A stretch of 64,000 nt of DNA from Triatoma infestans (GCA_011037195.1 JAAEAF010006174.1:22435-86434), one strand, 5' to 3'; positions 43,625-53,699 are shown, counted from the stretch's first letter. Notes: generated by a model not told the origin, from the letters alone. Numbers and translations: made by a program.

Positions 43625-43682
43625 AGGTCCCCTGAGTAAGAAAAAAAATTTGATGAGGAACACTCACACGACTTTCTCCTTA
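43625..43682 (-). repeat. R1 terminal segment interrupted by the Harbinger derivative
   Basis: AAATTTGATGAGGAACACTC followed by ACACGACTTTCTCCTTA is the R1 terminus in minus orientation. The copy is cut at the Harbinger TSD and does not resume on the other side. Confidence 0.55.
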
Positions 43683-43685
43683 ATA

Positions 43686-44738
43686 GGGTGTGTCCACACT
43701 TGTGCGCTTTCCTGTTCCTCTTCCCTTTCAACTTGCGCTTCCTCTTTCCATTTCAACATGCGTTGCGCATGCCTCTCGAGCATGCCTCTTGAGGCATTCA
43801 ATTTGTTGTCCACACTTCATCCGTTCAGTGTGCATTTTATCGATGGATTCAGAAGCGGCATTAGCTATTTGTGCAGGTTACCTGTTTTTGAAAAGTGCAC
43901 GAAAAATTAAAAAAACTGCGAGCTCTTATCTTATGAAACCATTTCCAACTGACCTTAATAAGGGCTCGCCAAAAAGGGAATTTAATTACAGGCTATCGAG
44001 AGCAAGGAGAATCGTTGAAAACGCCTTTGGGTTGAACGCCAGCGTTCAGAATTTTTCGTAAGCCTATAGAAATTACAGTTATTGGGACCGTGGTTGATAT
44101 AGTGTTAAGTTGTCTTCTGCTTCATAATTTTCTCCTGGATGCTGCAAGACAGTATTCACTTCCTGGAAGTTTTGATCACGAGGATGAAAGCACTGGTAAA
44201 GTTATTTAAGGCACATGGAGAGAAGTTAATTCCAGTGATAATGGTATGAGACCTCTACAACGAGTACCACGGAACAAGCATCACTTCTCACACTTTTGTT
44301 GGCATATAATTTTGAATTTACATCCCACAAAACTGTTTGAAGATGATAATCTTCTATAAAATCAAGTGACTCTTGATTACAGACATAATCAGAAATCTGC
44401 TGTAGGAGATATTATTAATTAATAATAATAGTTGAATAATATCAATTACTAATAAAATTCTTATTAAAATAATAATTAAATAATATTTGAAATTAATTAT
44501 ATAATACGTATATAACCTATAAAAAAATCACACAACACGTAGCGAGATCAACAAGACGCATAGAATGTTGAACGAAAATCCAAGTAGTTGGATTCACATG
44601 CGCTGTGGTTGCGTCATGAAAATAAAAGCCCATTCAACTTCCATGAGGTATGCAATAACTCATGCCACTCGTCATCACACCATGCGCTATGACGCATGCC
44701 TCTGTTGGAAGAAAAGTTGCACCAGTGTGGACAAACCC
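43686..44738 (+). mobile_element. PIF/Harbinger DNA transposon, internally deleted
   Basis: TIRs: GGGTGTGTCCACACTTGTGC at the left end and the inverted form ending ...GTGTGGACAAACCC at 44738. A 3-bp TSD, ATA, stands at 43683-43685 and 44739-44741, the size typical of PIF/Harbinger. Length 1053 bases. Subterminal words with ATGCGTTGCGCATGCCTCT repeat near both ends. Only the two extremities of the transposase remain. There is no MADF/Myb-like second gene. Confidence 0.85.
43843..44215 (+). pseudogene. Harbinger DDE transposase, N-terminus joined to C-terminus
   Basis: The frame starts MDSEAALAICAGYLFLKSAR (N-terminal region, from ATG 43843) and passes within about 30 residues to NKGSPKREFNYRLSRARRIV and ENAFGLNA, which is the conserved C-terminal block FNYRLSRARRxVENAFGIL of the DDE nuclease. 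After a stop at 44059-44061 another frame continues IVLSCLLLHNFLLDAA, RQYSLPGSFDHEDE and, after a TAA, GTWREVNSSDNGMRPLQ. The central part with the first catalytic Asp residues is deleted, so this copy depended on a transposase in trans. Confidence 0.85.
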
Positions 44739-44741
44739 ATA

Positions 44742-45756
44742 CAGTTTTATACATACAATGATCTCAGTCATTATATTGCATGTTCATTTTGCTGTTTGGT
44801 TTTGAGCCTTTGGTATTCTTTAGACACATTTTATAGACTTAGAGAAATATCACCGTTTAAAGCTAAAAACTACAACTTACCGATGTAATCTAAATTAATT
44901 TGTAATTAAAATAAAATGTAACTATCCCGCCTGAAATACTTTTTATTAAGCTTGTAACTGTCCGAAGACCAACAGTACACTGAAAGCTCTGGGCGCCAAA
45001 GACCTAAATGTTGATGCGCCTTAAATAGAAAAATTAAAAACAAAAAAATACAGCTTGTAATTTAAAACAAAATGTCAATTTATAAAAGATTAATTTTTTC
45101 ATTAATACATCATTTTTTACAAAATGTTTAAATGAAAATAATTAACTGATAGAAATCTTTGACATAATCAAAACATAATAATTTTTTTTTTAGTTACTAT
45201 TTAGTTTTTATATTTGTCAGCGGTAAATACATTTTTCAAAAATGACATATGAAATAAGACAGGTGTGTGTGGAATAGTACAGAAGGTTTGGTAGTTTTAA
45301 GGAATGAGTAGTGTGTCCAAAACTTCTAATAGATGGATTTGCCAGTCTGTTGCCATTTGTCCAGGGTCTGTCTGATTGATGATGCCACGTAACGTACAGA
45401 CATCTCAGGAGACCACACTAACATATATACATACATACACACATTCACTTTATATATATATATATATATATAAAACTGGCCATTGTCAGCGAGTCCCTAA
45501 CATTACAACCTATCGATCAATTTGACCCTACCATCTTGAACTTTGGCCGCCCTTTATTCCACTCAAAGTCAATTTCTTTATCACCATCTCTCTAGACGTA
45601 TTATTTAGGATAACTGTGTTGATATGTTATTATGTAGTTTTTGTTCCTTTTTGATATTAAATCGCCATCAAATTGTCTAATTTAGATTCGTGCACTTTCA
45701 GAATAATTTGTTCAACTTAGCAAAATTTAAATATAAGATTTTTTTTGTCCCATTTT
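44742..45756. other. AT-rich non-coding stretch, no gene seen
   Basis: (TA)n at about 45450-45472. Near 45500-45560 a GACCCTACCATCTTGAA-type sequence faintly recalls 17140-17170 in inverted orientation. No gene. Confidence 0.5.
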
Positions 45757-45758
45757 CA

Positions 45759-46243
45759 CTTTCTCTTACTCCCTTGGTAACAAGGCATTATAGCGATCGT
45801 ATCAGATTTTCGAAATCGAGTTTTCACCGGAAATACACGTTTTGTGGGAACCTTAATTTTTGAAAAAAATGTTTTTAGCCATTGGTCTGTATGCGAGTAT
45901 GTGTGAGCCTGTAATAGAATATCTCAAAAATGAAAAGTCACAGGTAGCTGAAACTTGGCATTCCAAAATAGGTACTATCACCTTATCAGACCCAAAGATT
46001 TCGGGCAATCTCTATCAACCGGTAGTGCATATTTAGCGAAATGGTTTTTACAAGTTTTCGTGATTTCTTTAAACTTTGTATACTGATCTTATACTGATAT
46101 ACATTCAGACCTTTGATTTGTAGAAATTTTCTCGGAAAAATGGATATTTTGGTGTACTAGGAGAACCATTAGCGCTATGCCCTCCACTAAAGTACTACTT
46201 CAGTATGATATATGGTTTTATCACATACATAATATTAATGGAA
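45759..46243 (+). repeat. R1 repeat copy, left part, interrupted
   Basis: Left end CACTTTCTCTTACTCCCTTG, then ATCGAGTTTTCACCGGAAAT and the usual order, up to ATAATATTAATGGAAG (46243). R1 sequence resumes at 47655. The gap contains 46244-46422 of unrecognised sequence plus the SINE with its own insertion. Confidence 0.7.
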
Positions 46244-46422
46244 GAGCTTAGGCTATTTCCCTTTAAGGTTATTGTCCGATTTGTTCGGATTGCGGTGAAT
46301 CTTAGATGGGTTAGATCCGGTCTGGATAATTTGTTCTAGACCCAGTTTGTTGTTTTTTGGGGGGGTTAGCTATATGGGCCCAGTGGGGCTTTGGATAGCG
46401 TAAGATTTGGTCCCTTCTGACA

Positions 46423-47649
46423 GACAAATAGTAGATTGTAGGTTGTTAAAAGGGATTATTGCACTGCGACCTGAAAGATCTATTGTGCACCCCTGCCCTA
46501 CAGACAACATTGCCTATCACCGGACAAGGGCGTGGGTGTGTGGCGTCACCTTCACCCACCCTTCGGGGTGCAATCAGCCTCTGGTTCTCCAGGTTGGGGA
46601 ATCCCTCACCCCAGTTAATCCAATCCTGATCCTTTCCCTTTGCAGGGTTGCCTGTAAGTTACCTGGGTTACTGAAACCCCTGTACTTGAGACAATGGATA
46701 GGAATCAGTAGATGGAATCTATAGATCCATCGGGCGTGCGATCAGTCATGCTAGCTCATTAGAGTTGAAATATTGAACTATAGGCGCAAGCTAGTTTCCG
46801 AGCCAATTGCTTGCAGTTAAGGTAGTGGTCGTGGTGTGTCCAATAATTCCAATAATCGAGGTCATGAGTTGAGCGAGAGAAGACTCGCAATATAAATTAA
46901 ACCCCGGTGCCAGCCTATAGCTGGAAGCGCATTTGCTGGGTGTGCGCTGTTTACCAGAGCCTGCCAGGAATTGCCTTCTCTAGCTTCTGGAAGTGGTTGA
47001 GCGTATCTCAGCCTGCCCTTAATGGGTCAAACAAGGGGGTGCTTCGGCACTTCTGCTATGATCGGGTATTGCACTAAAAGTCCTTCCATGGTAGTGACAT
47101 CCCTTTCTTGTTAAGCTTACAACGGGGGACCGGCACATCCCAAGCGGGTCGGAAAGGTCTTGAAAGATCCCCCTCAGTATTTAGAGGAAAAAGGAGTATA
47201 CGGGACGATCCCGTTGCTTGCAACGGGGGATCGGTAAATCCCAAGCGGGTTGGTACGGTCTTGAAAGATTCCCCTCGGTACTTAGATGAAAAAGGGGTAT
47301 ACGGGAAGGAATCACCGGACAGTGAGTGAGTTGTAGAGGCTCCTAGGAAGAAAAAATCTAAGGGCATGCTGGATTCGAATCCGAGACCTCCGAGTTGCTA
47401 GTCCAGCGCTCTACCACTGAGCCAATCCCTTCCTTCTCCTTTAGCTTTCGCCAATTAACTAGGGACGGAGACCCTAGTTTGTGTACTGTGTTTGTCCTTG
47501 TCTGTAAAGAGTAGAGTGATTGTAGTTTAAGTGTATTGTGTGCTGTTCTGACCAAGTGTATGGAGTACTGAGCAGTGATAACCCGTGGGGTCGCTACTCC
47601 CCAAGTAACTGCATGCAACAGATACCCCTTGCGGGCCCGACAAATAGTA
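46423..47649 (-). repeat. composite SINE type A with 11-bp TSD, itself interrupted
   Basis: The perfect TSD GACAAATAGTA stands at 46423-46433 and 47639-47649. The SINE (46434-46526 plus 47322-47638, about 410 bases without the insertion) has the same ends as the other two type A copies, in minus orientation. The tRNA-like head is near 47360-47430 (GCTCAGTGGTAGAGCGCTGG on the minus strand). It is interrupted by a 784-bp element at 46527-47310. Confidence 0.9.
46527..47310. mobile_element. 784-bp insertion of unknown class with 11-bp TSD and tandem end
   Basis: It splits the SINE and is flanked by ATCACCGGACA at 46516-46526 and 47311-47321 (perfect). It starts AGGGCGTGGGTGTGTGGCGT and is GC-richer than the region. 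The last 200 bases are two tandem units of about 101 bases (from about 47119 and 47220), each with CAACGGGGGA(C/T)CGG, TCCCAAGCGGGT, GGTCTTGAAAGAT and GGAGTATACGGGA/GGGGTATACGGGA. No TIRs, no poly(A) and no open frame with a domain. The TSD length suggests target-primed retroposition, with the tandem units as a possible 3' tail. A non-autonomous LINE or SINE-like element is the best guess. Confidence 0.75.
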
Positions 47650-47654
47650 ATAAT

Positions 47655-47905
47655 AATAGTACACATTAGAAGCATTGATAGAATTCCAAATCGGAAGAAC
47701 ATCGGTTGACCGGAAGTACGATTTTACAGAATAAGATTTTGAGTTTTTTGAATTTTCTGGAAATCTATTTTCTTTAAACTCAAAATACTTGTTTCATGGA
47801 TAGAAACGTATCACCATTATTTGTAACATTTTTTCTAAAAAATTGTTTCTAGAGGGGTATTGGAGCCTGTCAGTTAGTTTAAATTTAAATTTGCACAAGG
47901 TTTCT
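47655..47905 (+). repeat. R1 repeat copy, right part after the interruption
   Basis: Continues the 45759-46243 copy: GATAGAATTCCAAATCGGAA, CGGTTGACCGGAAGTACGAT, TTTCTTTAAACTC, ATCACCATTATTTGTAACAT, GAGGGGTATTGG. The right terminus is not reached. Confidence 0.65.
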
Positions 47906-48059
47906 TAGATTTGACATAGAGCACTCCTCATAAGGGCATTCAGATATACAAGTAAAATCCCCACCAACATTTTTATGACCAGCCCAACTAATCATTGTAT
48001 AGTTGCAATTTTAAAGAAAAATTCTTGATTTAATTGTACTAATTATGTAGATTTTATTA

Positions 48060-48445
48060 CATTGTTCAGTACAATGGGTATGTTAAAGGAGAGAAATGGT
48101 TTGGCTTGAATGAACAAACTAGGTATGGCTGAATACTGTATAATGTTAGAAGTGACACTGACTGCCTGGACTTTATACTAAAATGGTAGAGTATAGTAGC
48201 GTGGAAGAGGATAAGGTAAATGACACGTTGTGACTGGCAAGTGAACTATGTTGTATATCTTTCTCCCGTCGCTGTATTTATGCAGTTTCTCCCACTCTAG
48301 TCCGAGAGAGTGGTCCTGTCATTTTGTCTCTCTTTCTCTGCTATGGACCCTCTCTTTGGATCCTATTATATTTAATAAAATATATTTTGAACTGCAGCTC
48401 CTGATGATGGCCACTGTAAGGGCTGAAAGTTCGAGAACAATAAAC
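48060..48445 (+). repeat. Rep2 interspersed repeat, copy 3
   Basis: Closely matches 25131-25435 (minus). Continues beyond CCTCTCTTTGGATCCTATTA into AATAAAATATATTTTGAACT, GCAGCTCCTGATGATGGCC and GAACAATAAACAAGCG, with two AATAAA-type words, and then abuts an R1 terminus at 48458. If transcribed, this could be a 3' end. Class unknown. Confidence 0.7.
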
Positions 48446-48457
48446 AAGCGAAAAAAA

Positions 48458-49596
48458 TCTGGTGTGAAAACTCACAATTATAAAATTGACAATTTTCTTT
48501 AAACTTGCAACAAAGGGACATTTTTACTCAGTTGTCCTAACAAATATTATATATTGATGATAAGTATCCCAGATAGCAGGTAGAAATTCTACGTATAACC
48601 AAAACATAGCTTTAAAACATTGCGCAAATACAAATCTATCATTTGAATTGTAACGTCACAGATTCCCGAGAAAACCCTTCATTTAAATAATCCTTCAATA
48701 AAACAATAAAACTTCAATAAACCTTCAATAAAACATTTTTATGGGAAAAAGTTTCAAATAATAGTGAATTATCTGTGCAGTGAGCATTTCAAGTTTAAAA
48801 GGAATTCATTGCAATCGTTTTCAAGAAAATGCCCCCCAAAAAAACTCGAAAATCTATTTTGTAAATTCAAACTTCCGTTCACTGTTTTTTTATCGAAAAC
48901 TTAGTGTCAGATGCGGTAGTTGTTCCTAAACCAAGTTTAAGCTTCCTGCAATTTTTTCATTTTCTGAGTATTTTTTTTTTTAATTTATTTTTTATTTTGC
49001 AGCTGTACAACAAGCAAAAGTGATGAGTGCGTTATCTGAGATATCCTATTAAAACATTCACCTACACACAAATACACAAGTAATAAATCTACAGGTCTCC
49101 CTACCACTAGTTCTCAGAGGGGCGATCTAAGGAAAAGTACGTATATGGGCATTGGAATTTGAAGTTAAAGAGAATAAGGGCCGCTCATTCACTCTCATTC
49201 AAACAACCATCAACACTTAATGGCCATCATTCTCATACCTTCACTCTACCAATCATTCTGTCATTCTTTTCTCACGTCACCATACTCTCACTCTAAATTA
49301 TACAGTATTATGACCTTGCAATGCTAATATTCTCATTCAGTGTAAACGGACTCATTCAGTAAGTCTAACTTTCTCAAACTAAATTTTTCTCTTCTGTCCA
49401 ACCGTCCAAAATATCCACTCTACACATGCCAGACACACACACATATGCAGACCATTTGCTAAAAACATTTTTTTCGTACTCAGGGGTCCTCAAAATATGT
49501 ATTTCTGGAAAATAAACTCAATGTCGAAAATTTGACACGATTGCAATACATTCTCTTACTAGGGGAGTAAGAAAAACTCAAATAAGAGAAAGCAAA
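48458..49596 (-). repeat. R1 repeat copy, with an internal insertion
   Basis: Starts TCTGGTGTGAAAACTCACAA and ends ATTCTCTTACTAGGGGAGTA. Between about 48970 and 49430 it holds sequence absent from other copies, with (T)n then GCAGCTGTACAACAAGCAAA at its start and a stretch rich in CATTCA/CTCATTC words. Head to tail with the next R1 copy. Confidence 0.7.
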
Positions 49597-49599
49597 AAA

Positions 49600-50395
49600 T
49601 CTGGTGTGAAACACTCACACAACTTTCTCTTACTCCACTTCTCAAAATTATAATTGACAAATTTCATAGTTTGTGTACCAAATTTGAATGAAATTCGTCG
49701 AAAACTGAAAAAACTGTTCAGTAAAAGCGCCCTTCCGGTTTACTAATTTTCTTGAAACTGAATTTCGGCCATCTATTTATTTCTAATTAATTATGTTTGG
49801 ATGATAGAATTGTATAATCAACTATGATAGCACTTTAGAGAAAAACATAAGCCCACCCCTCCCCTAAAAGTGCCCTTAAAAGAATTTTCCCAAAGAAATG
49901 TTTTAAATAAAAGATATAGATCTTTGCATGTTTAATTTATATATGAAGTTTCAAAAAAATCGTCGAAGCCATTTTTGAGAAAATTGCGAAAAAGAGAATA
50001 AATCATTTAATAAAGTGGTAAAGTAAACGCACTTCCGGTTATCCAATTTTTTTCAAACTCGGAATTTCAACAACATATTTAATTCTAATTAACATTATTT
50101 AGATGACAGAATAGCACTTTAGATGGAAACCTAACTCCACCCCTCCCCCAAAAGTGCCTTCATTGCGTTTTCCCGGAGAAATGTTTCAAATAAAAGTTGT
50201 GGTTGATATTTTTTGAGAAAATCGCAAAAAAGTAAAAAATCCAACTAGTAAAGTGGTACTTCCGTTTGAGGAATTTTGACAGATAACGTACTGTCAGATC
50301 CCTTGGTGATACCTAAACGGAATATCAAGTTTCAACTTTCTACGGTTTTTTGAGGGGTATTCTGTTCTATGCTGTTTCTGAGCTATGCTGTTCAC

Positions 50396-50452
<57 letters not shown>

Positions 50453-50600
50453 CTCACGGACACACACACAGACCATTTGCTAAAAACCACTTTTTTGGAC
50501 TGAGGGGAGCTCAAAACGGATATTTCCGGTGAAAACTCGATATCGAAAATTTGACACGATTACAATACTTCCTCTTACTAGGAGTAAGAGAAAGCAAAAA
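49600..50600 (-). repeat. R1 repeat copy, full length, two-unit form
   Basis: Starts TCTGGTGTGAAACACTCACA then CAACTTTCTCTTACTCC. Both internal units are present (about 49730-49990 and 50030-50250). The CA microsatellite is at 50402-50470. Ends AATACTTCCTCTTACTAGGA then GTAAGAGAAAGC. Together with 48458-49596 it forms a direct tandem pair. Confidence 0.85.
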
Positions 50601-51365
50601 TTAAAGAAAATATTAGGCCACTTTGTTACCAGCAATATCCTAAAGTATGACATTACATTAAGTTCATTTTCACCCGTGAAAAATCTGACTTTGAAAATTT
50701 CTATAACTTTAATTACTTGTTTTAAATCATCTAAAGAAAATGAGCACCTAATCTAAAAAGTTTTATGAGCATCCAAATTTGATGGAGCCTATACAGCGAT
50801 TGACTTTATTAAGGTTTTTTGAGGTTCTGACTTTAATACAAAATGAAATTATCATTTATCTTTCTTTTTTGTTCAAATTATTATCTTTTGGTAATGTCTT
50901 CAAATTAACTGTCAAATTTTTGTAAGAAGTTAATTATTCAATTAAATAGCAATGTAAAAACCAATTAAAAACGAGGAACTGTCAAAATAATTATAAAGAA
51001 AAACTTTTAATGAGAAATAAAACTGATAATGATGAGATCATTAAAACAAATTAGTTGTTGATATAATGATATAATTAAGTTTAAGAAAACCCACCCCCCA
51101 CCCCTTTTAAAGCCACTTCAATTAAAAAGAAAATTGATTATGAAACTTTGATATTAGTTTTTTAATTCATTTTGTTAAAACTTCTTGTTTTAAATCATTT
51201 GTTCATATATCAAAAAATAACTTGGTTTAGATCACGATTTTTCGTGACTCTAACTGTTGAACATTGGTTTACTAACAAATGTAGTTGGCAAATAAGCTAA
51301 TCAGTATAACAGTTGGTAGCTTCCCATCATTTCTGTTAAATTAATTCTAGAAATTATGGTAGGGG
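50601..51365. other. AT-rich non-coding stretch, no gene seen
   Basis: No motif-bearing frame and no repeat recognised. Confidence 0.55.
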
Positions 51366-51369
51366 TAGA

Positions 51370-51960
51370 AAATAATGTAAACATTACTTGCATAGATGTT
51401 ACTAATATTATTCAGGTGTTAAGAAGAAATATTGTAGTCGTGACAAATTTCTGAAATGAACTTTTCACCTGGAAAATATATTTTGAGATTCCAGAAAATT
51501 ATAAAAATCTGCTATGAAACACTCACACGACTTTCTCTTACTAACATAAGTCCTATATTTATGTTATTGGAGGGGGGAACAAGTACCTTCCCACCAACCA
51601 CGCTTGGCAAATAGAGAAGTGATTATAGTCCAGTAGAGCGCACCAAAATAACGGCTGAACCAACTGCAATTTAAAATTTATGTGCCACAAATTCCGCAAC
51701 GTATCTAAAATCAATATTTTTTTTTTTTAAATATTTCAAATAAAAAAGATAAATTTATATCTGTATAGTTAGCGTATCAAATTTAAAGGGAATCGTTATA
51801 CATGTGTTCAAATAATTTTAAAAACCTCGAATCTATTCAGCAAAGTCGCACTTGCTTAACGGATTTTCTTCAAATTTGGAAGAACAGTATTATCACACTT
51901 CTGATGTATACACTAAATATTCTCCAGTGTAATGGAATCAGATATTAGATGTAATGGAAT
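51370..51960. repeat. scrambled R1 fragments in both orientations
   Basis: Plus-strand pieces (GAAGAAATATTGTAGTCGTG, CTTTTCACCTGGAAAATA) run to about 51500, directly followed by an R1 terminus in minus orientation (AATCTGCTATGAAACACTCA then CACGACTTTCTCTTAC). Minus-strand internal pieces follow to about 51920. No single intact copy. Confidence 0.55.
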
Positions 51961-52460
51961 CGTTTGTTGTGTGATTCCTGGAGTAGCAGATGTCTTGAAG
52001 AGGGCCTAAGTTAGTTTGAGAGATTTGGAAGTTAGTGCTCGAATTATTAAACGGTTTTTTATATAAAAATAAACTGTATTTTACAATAATTTAAACGTGA
52101 TAATGGTAACTAATAACTATAATAAAATACTTAATAATAAATAGAAGATAAATAGATGATAATTTAGAATGGTTAAAATAACGAACTAAAGTGCACAACT
52201 ACGAGAATGATAAGTTGAATATAACTGTGAATTGCCGCTCGTGTATAGTTTGGTCGTAGATGATATAATAATCCTCTCGTCGTATATCATAGAGTTTATA
52301 TATACTGTTGTTCACACTCACACCAAGATATCTGTCTTAGTGTGCGGCCTTGTGCGACCTTCGTAGTTTTCTGACCTTATTTAGTGGCCATACTTATCGC
52401 GGTGCCTGCCTTTTTGATGTGAGAATTGATGAAAAGGCTTTGTGTTTGTTTGGTTGACCG
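51961..52460. other. non-coding stretch of unknown nature
   Basis: TGTAATGGAATC occurs twice near 51930-51965. A TATATATACTG word lies near 52298. The region just before the tandem duplication is GC-richer than the surroundings. No class assigned. Confidence 0.4.
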
Positions 52461-52462
52461 CG

Positions 52463-52666
52463 GCTGTCGGCGGCCAACAGTGTTACTGTTTTCACCCTTT
52501 GTTGATTATTTCTTTGGCGTACTTTGCCGATGTCAATGACTTTGCCATGTCATTACATCATCCCGCTGTCGGCGGCCAACAGTGTTACTGTTTTCACCCT
52601 TTGTTGATTATTTCTTTGGCGTACTTTGCCGATGTCAATGACTTTGCCATGTCATTACACCAGCAT
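52463..52666. repeat. 102-bp tandem duplication, two units
   Basis: Units 52463-52564 and 52565-52666 read the same for about 95 bases (CTGTCGGCGGCCAACAGTGT ... GCCATGTCATTACA), differing only in the last bases. The period is a multiple of three, so a 77-codon frame (52442-52675) reads through both and repeats the peptide VGGQQCYCFHPLLIISLAYF. No domain recognised. The near-identity says the duplication is recent or an assembly artefact. Confidence 0.85.
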
Positions 52667-52849
52667 ACACACTGAATAGGTGGGTACATAATAACTCCTT
52701 ATATCCCTTCTTTCTGACAGAAAACATATTGATAAACTCCTAGACCATTTCCTAACTTTATTTTCATTGCTCTATGCCATGTTTTCTTACATGAGACTTA
52801 GCACCTAATTGACTAATGTTTTATGAGCATCTAAATTTGAGGTTATGCT

Positions 52850-52960
52850 ATTCCGAAAATTGCTCCAATGATATTTGAAACAATTTTGCGGGGGTTTCAT
52901 TTTTGGAGGGTTGTGGGAGTTGCAACATTAAGCTTCCCTCTAAACTATTACTTCAATAGT
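52850..52960 (+). repeat. R1 internal fragment
   Basis: CGAAAATTGCTCCAATGATA, GGGGGTTTCATTTTTGGAGG and TTCCCTCTAAACTATTACTT are in R1 order. Confidence 0.5.
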
Positions 52961-52978
52961 AAACTGATTCTAATTCAC

Positions 52979-52986
52979 ATATTTGA

Positions 52987-53018
<32 letters not shown>

Positions 53019-53237
53019 AGGCGCGTCAACATTTACGGTCATTGGCGAACCTTCTCAGTGCACTGCCGGCCTCCGGACAGTGTTCTCTTGTTACAGACAA
53101 CACTGTCCATCACCGAAGCTGTAGAGGCTCCTAGGAAGAAAAAATCTAAGTGCAGCACAGCTGGACTCGAACTCGGGTCCTCCGCGTGGGAGTCCAGTAC
53201 GCTAAGCACTTAGCTATTCCCTTCCCCTATATTTGAT
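52979..53237 (-). repeat. tRNA-derived SINE type B with 9-bp TSD
   Basis: ATATTTGAT at 52979-52987 and 53229-53237 flanks the insert 52988-53228. On the minus strand: tRNA-like head ending with box B-like GAGTTCGAGTCC, CTTAGATTTTTTCTTCCTAG, GAGCCTCTACAGC, CACTGTCCGGAGGCCGGCAG, TGCACTGAGAAGG, then the GTAAATGTTGACGCGCCTTA tail and an A-run of more than 20. Poly(A) plus TSD shows LINE-dependent retroposition. Confidence 0.85.
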
Positions 53238-53314
53238 ATGTGATACTTCATACATTTGATACATAATATAGGAAATATTTCATCAATCTCATCTATTTCA
53301 TAAAATATATGAAT

Positions 53315-53410
53315 CTGCCACTTTCTCTAACTGCTATTACAGGGAAGTATTGCAATCGTTTCAAATTTTCGATATCGCATTTTTAGCAAAAATACACATT
53401 TTAAAGTCTA
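53315..53410 (+). repeat. R1 left-end fragment
   Basis: CACTTTCTCTAACTGCTATT, GGGAAGTATTGCAATCGTTT, TTTCGATATCGCATTTT. Cut at about 53410, where unrelated sequence with the next motif begins. Confidence 0.6.
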
Positions 53411-53552
53411 CTGAGCCCAAATTCTAGTGTGAGTCGATTCTCCAGCCTACGCCCCCGCGACTCCTGTGGGTCTATTGTGGCAGCAAGGGGAGGTAGAAAG
53501 ATACTAATTAGAGATAATTGAATTGACCCTCTACCTCTCCTAAAGACAGCTT

Positions 53553-53585
53553 CTGAGGAAGAATATCAAATATGTCCGAAACGTC
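53553..53585 (+). ncRNA. hammerhead-like core with ACGT helix III
   Basis: CTGAGGA fits CUGANGA exactly. A stem II candidate A(G)AATAT-CAA-ATAT(G)T follows, then CC and GAAACGTC. Helix III would be the self-complementary ACGT, again implying a dimer. Stem II is AT-rich and imperfect. The flanking 53411-53552 sequence (GCAGCAAGGGGAGGTAGAAA etc.) is not R1 and may be the body of the element carrying it. Confidence 0.35.
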
Positions 53586-53699
53586 GATCAAGTAATTTTT
53601 TAAATTTGAATTTTTTTTTTTTTTTTGGCCCCATTCAACCAATATTTTGCTTGTTTTATCAACAACGACTACTCGCAACTATTATTTATATTGATAGTT

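Noticed and set aside
48401..48435. CTGATGA ... GAAAGTTCGAGAAC, hammerhead-like
   Set aside because: The CUGAUGA box and a 4-bp GTTC/GAAC helix are present, but the base after helix III is A where U16.1 is required, and stem II has a mismatch. Not called as a ribozyme.
50294..50532. Frames on both strands rich in Thr-His or Val-Cys
   Set aside because: These are translations of the (CA)n microsatellite in R1.
52463..52666. Possible CRISPR-like array
   Set aside because: Only two long units without spacers in a eukaryotic context; this is a tandem duplication.
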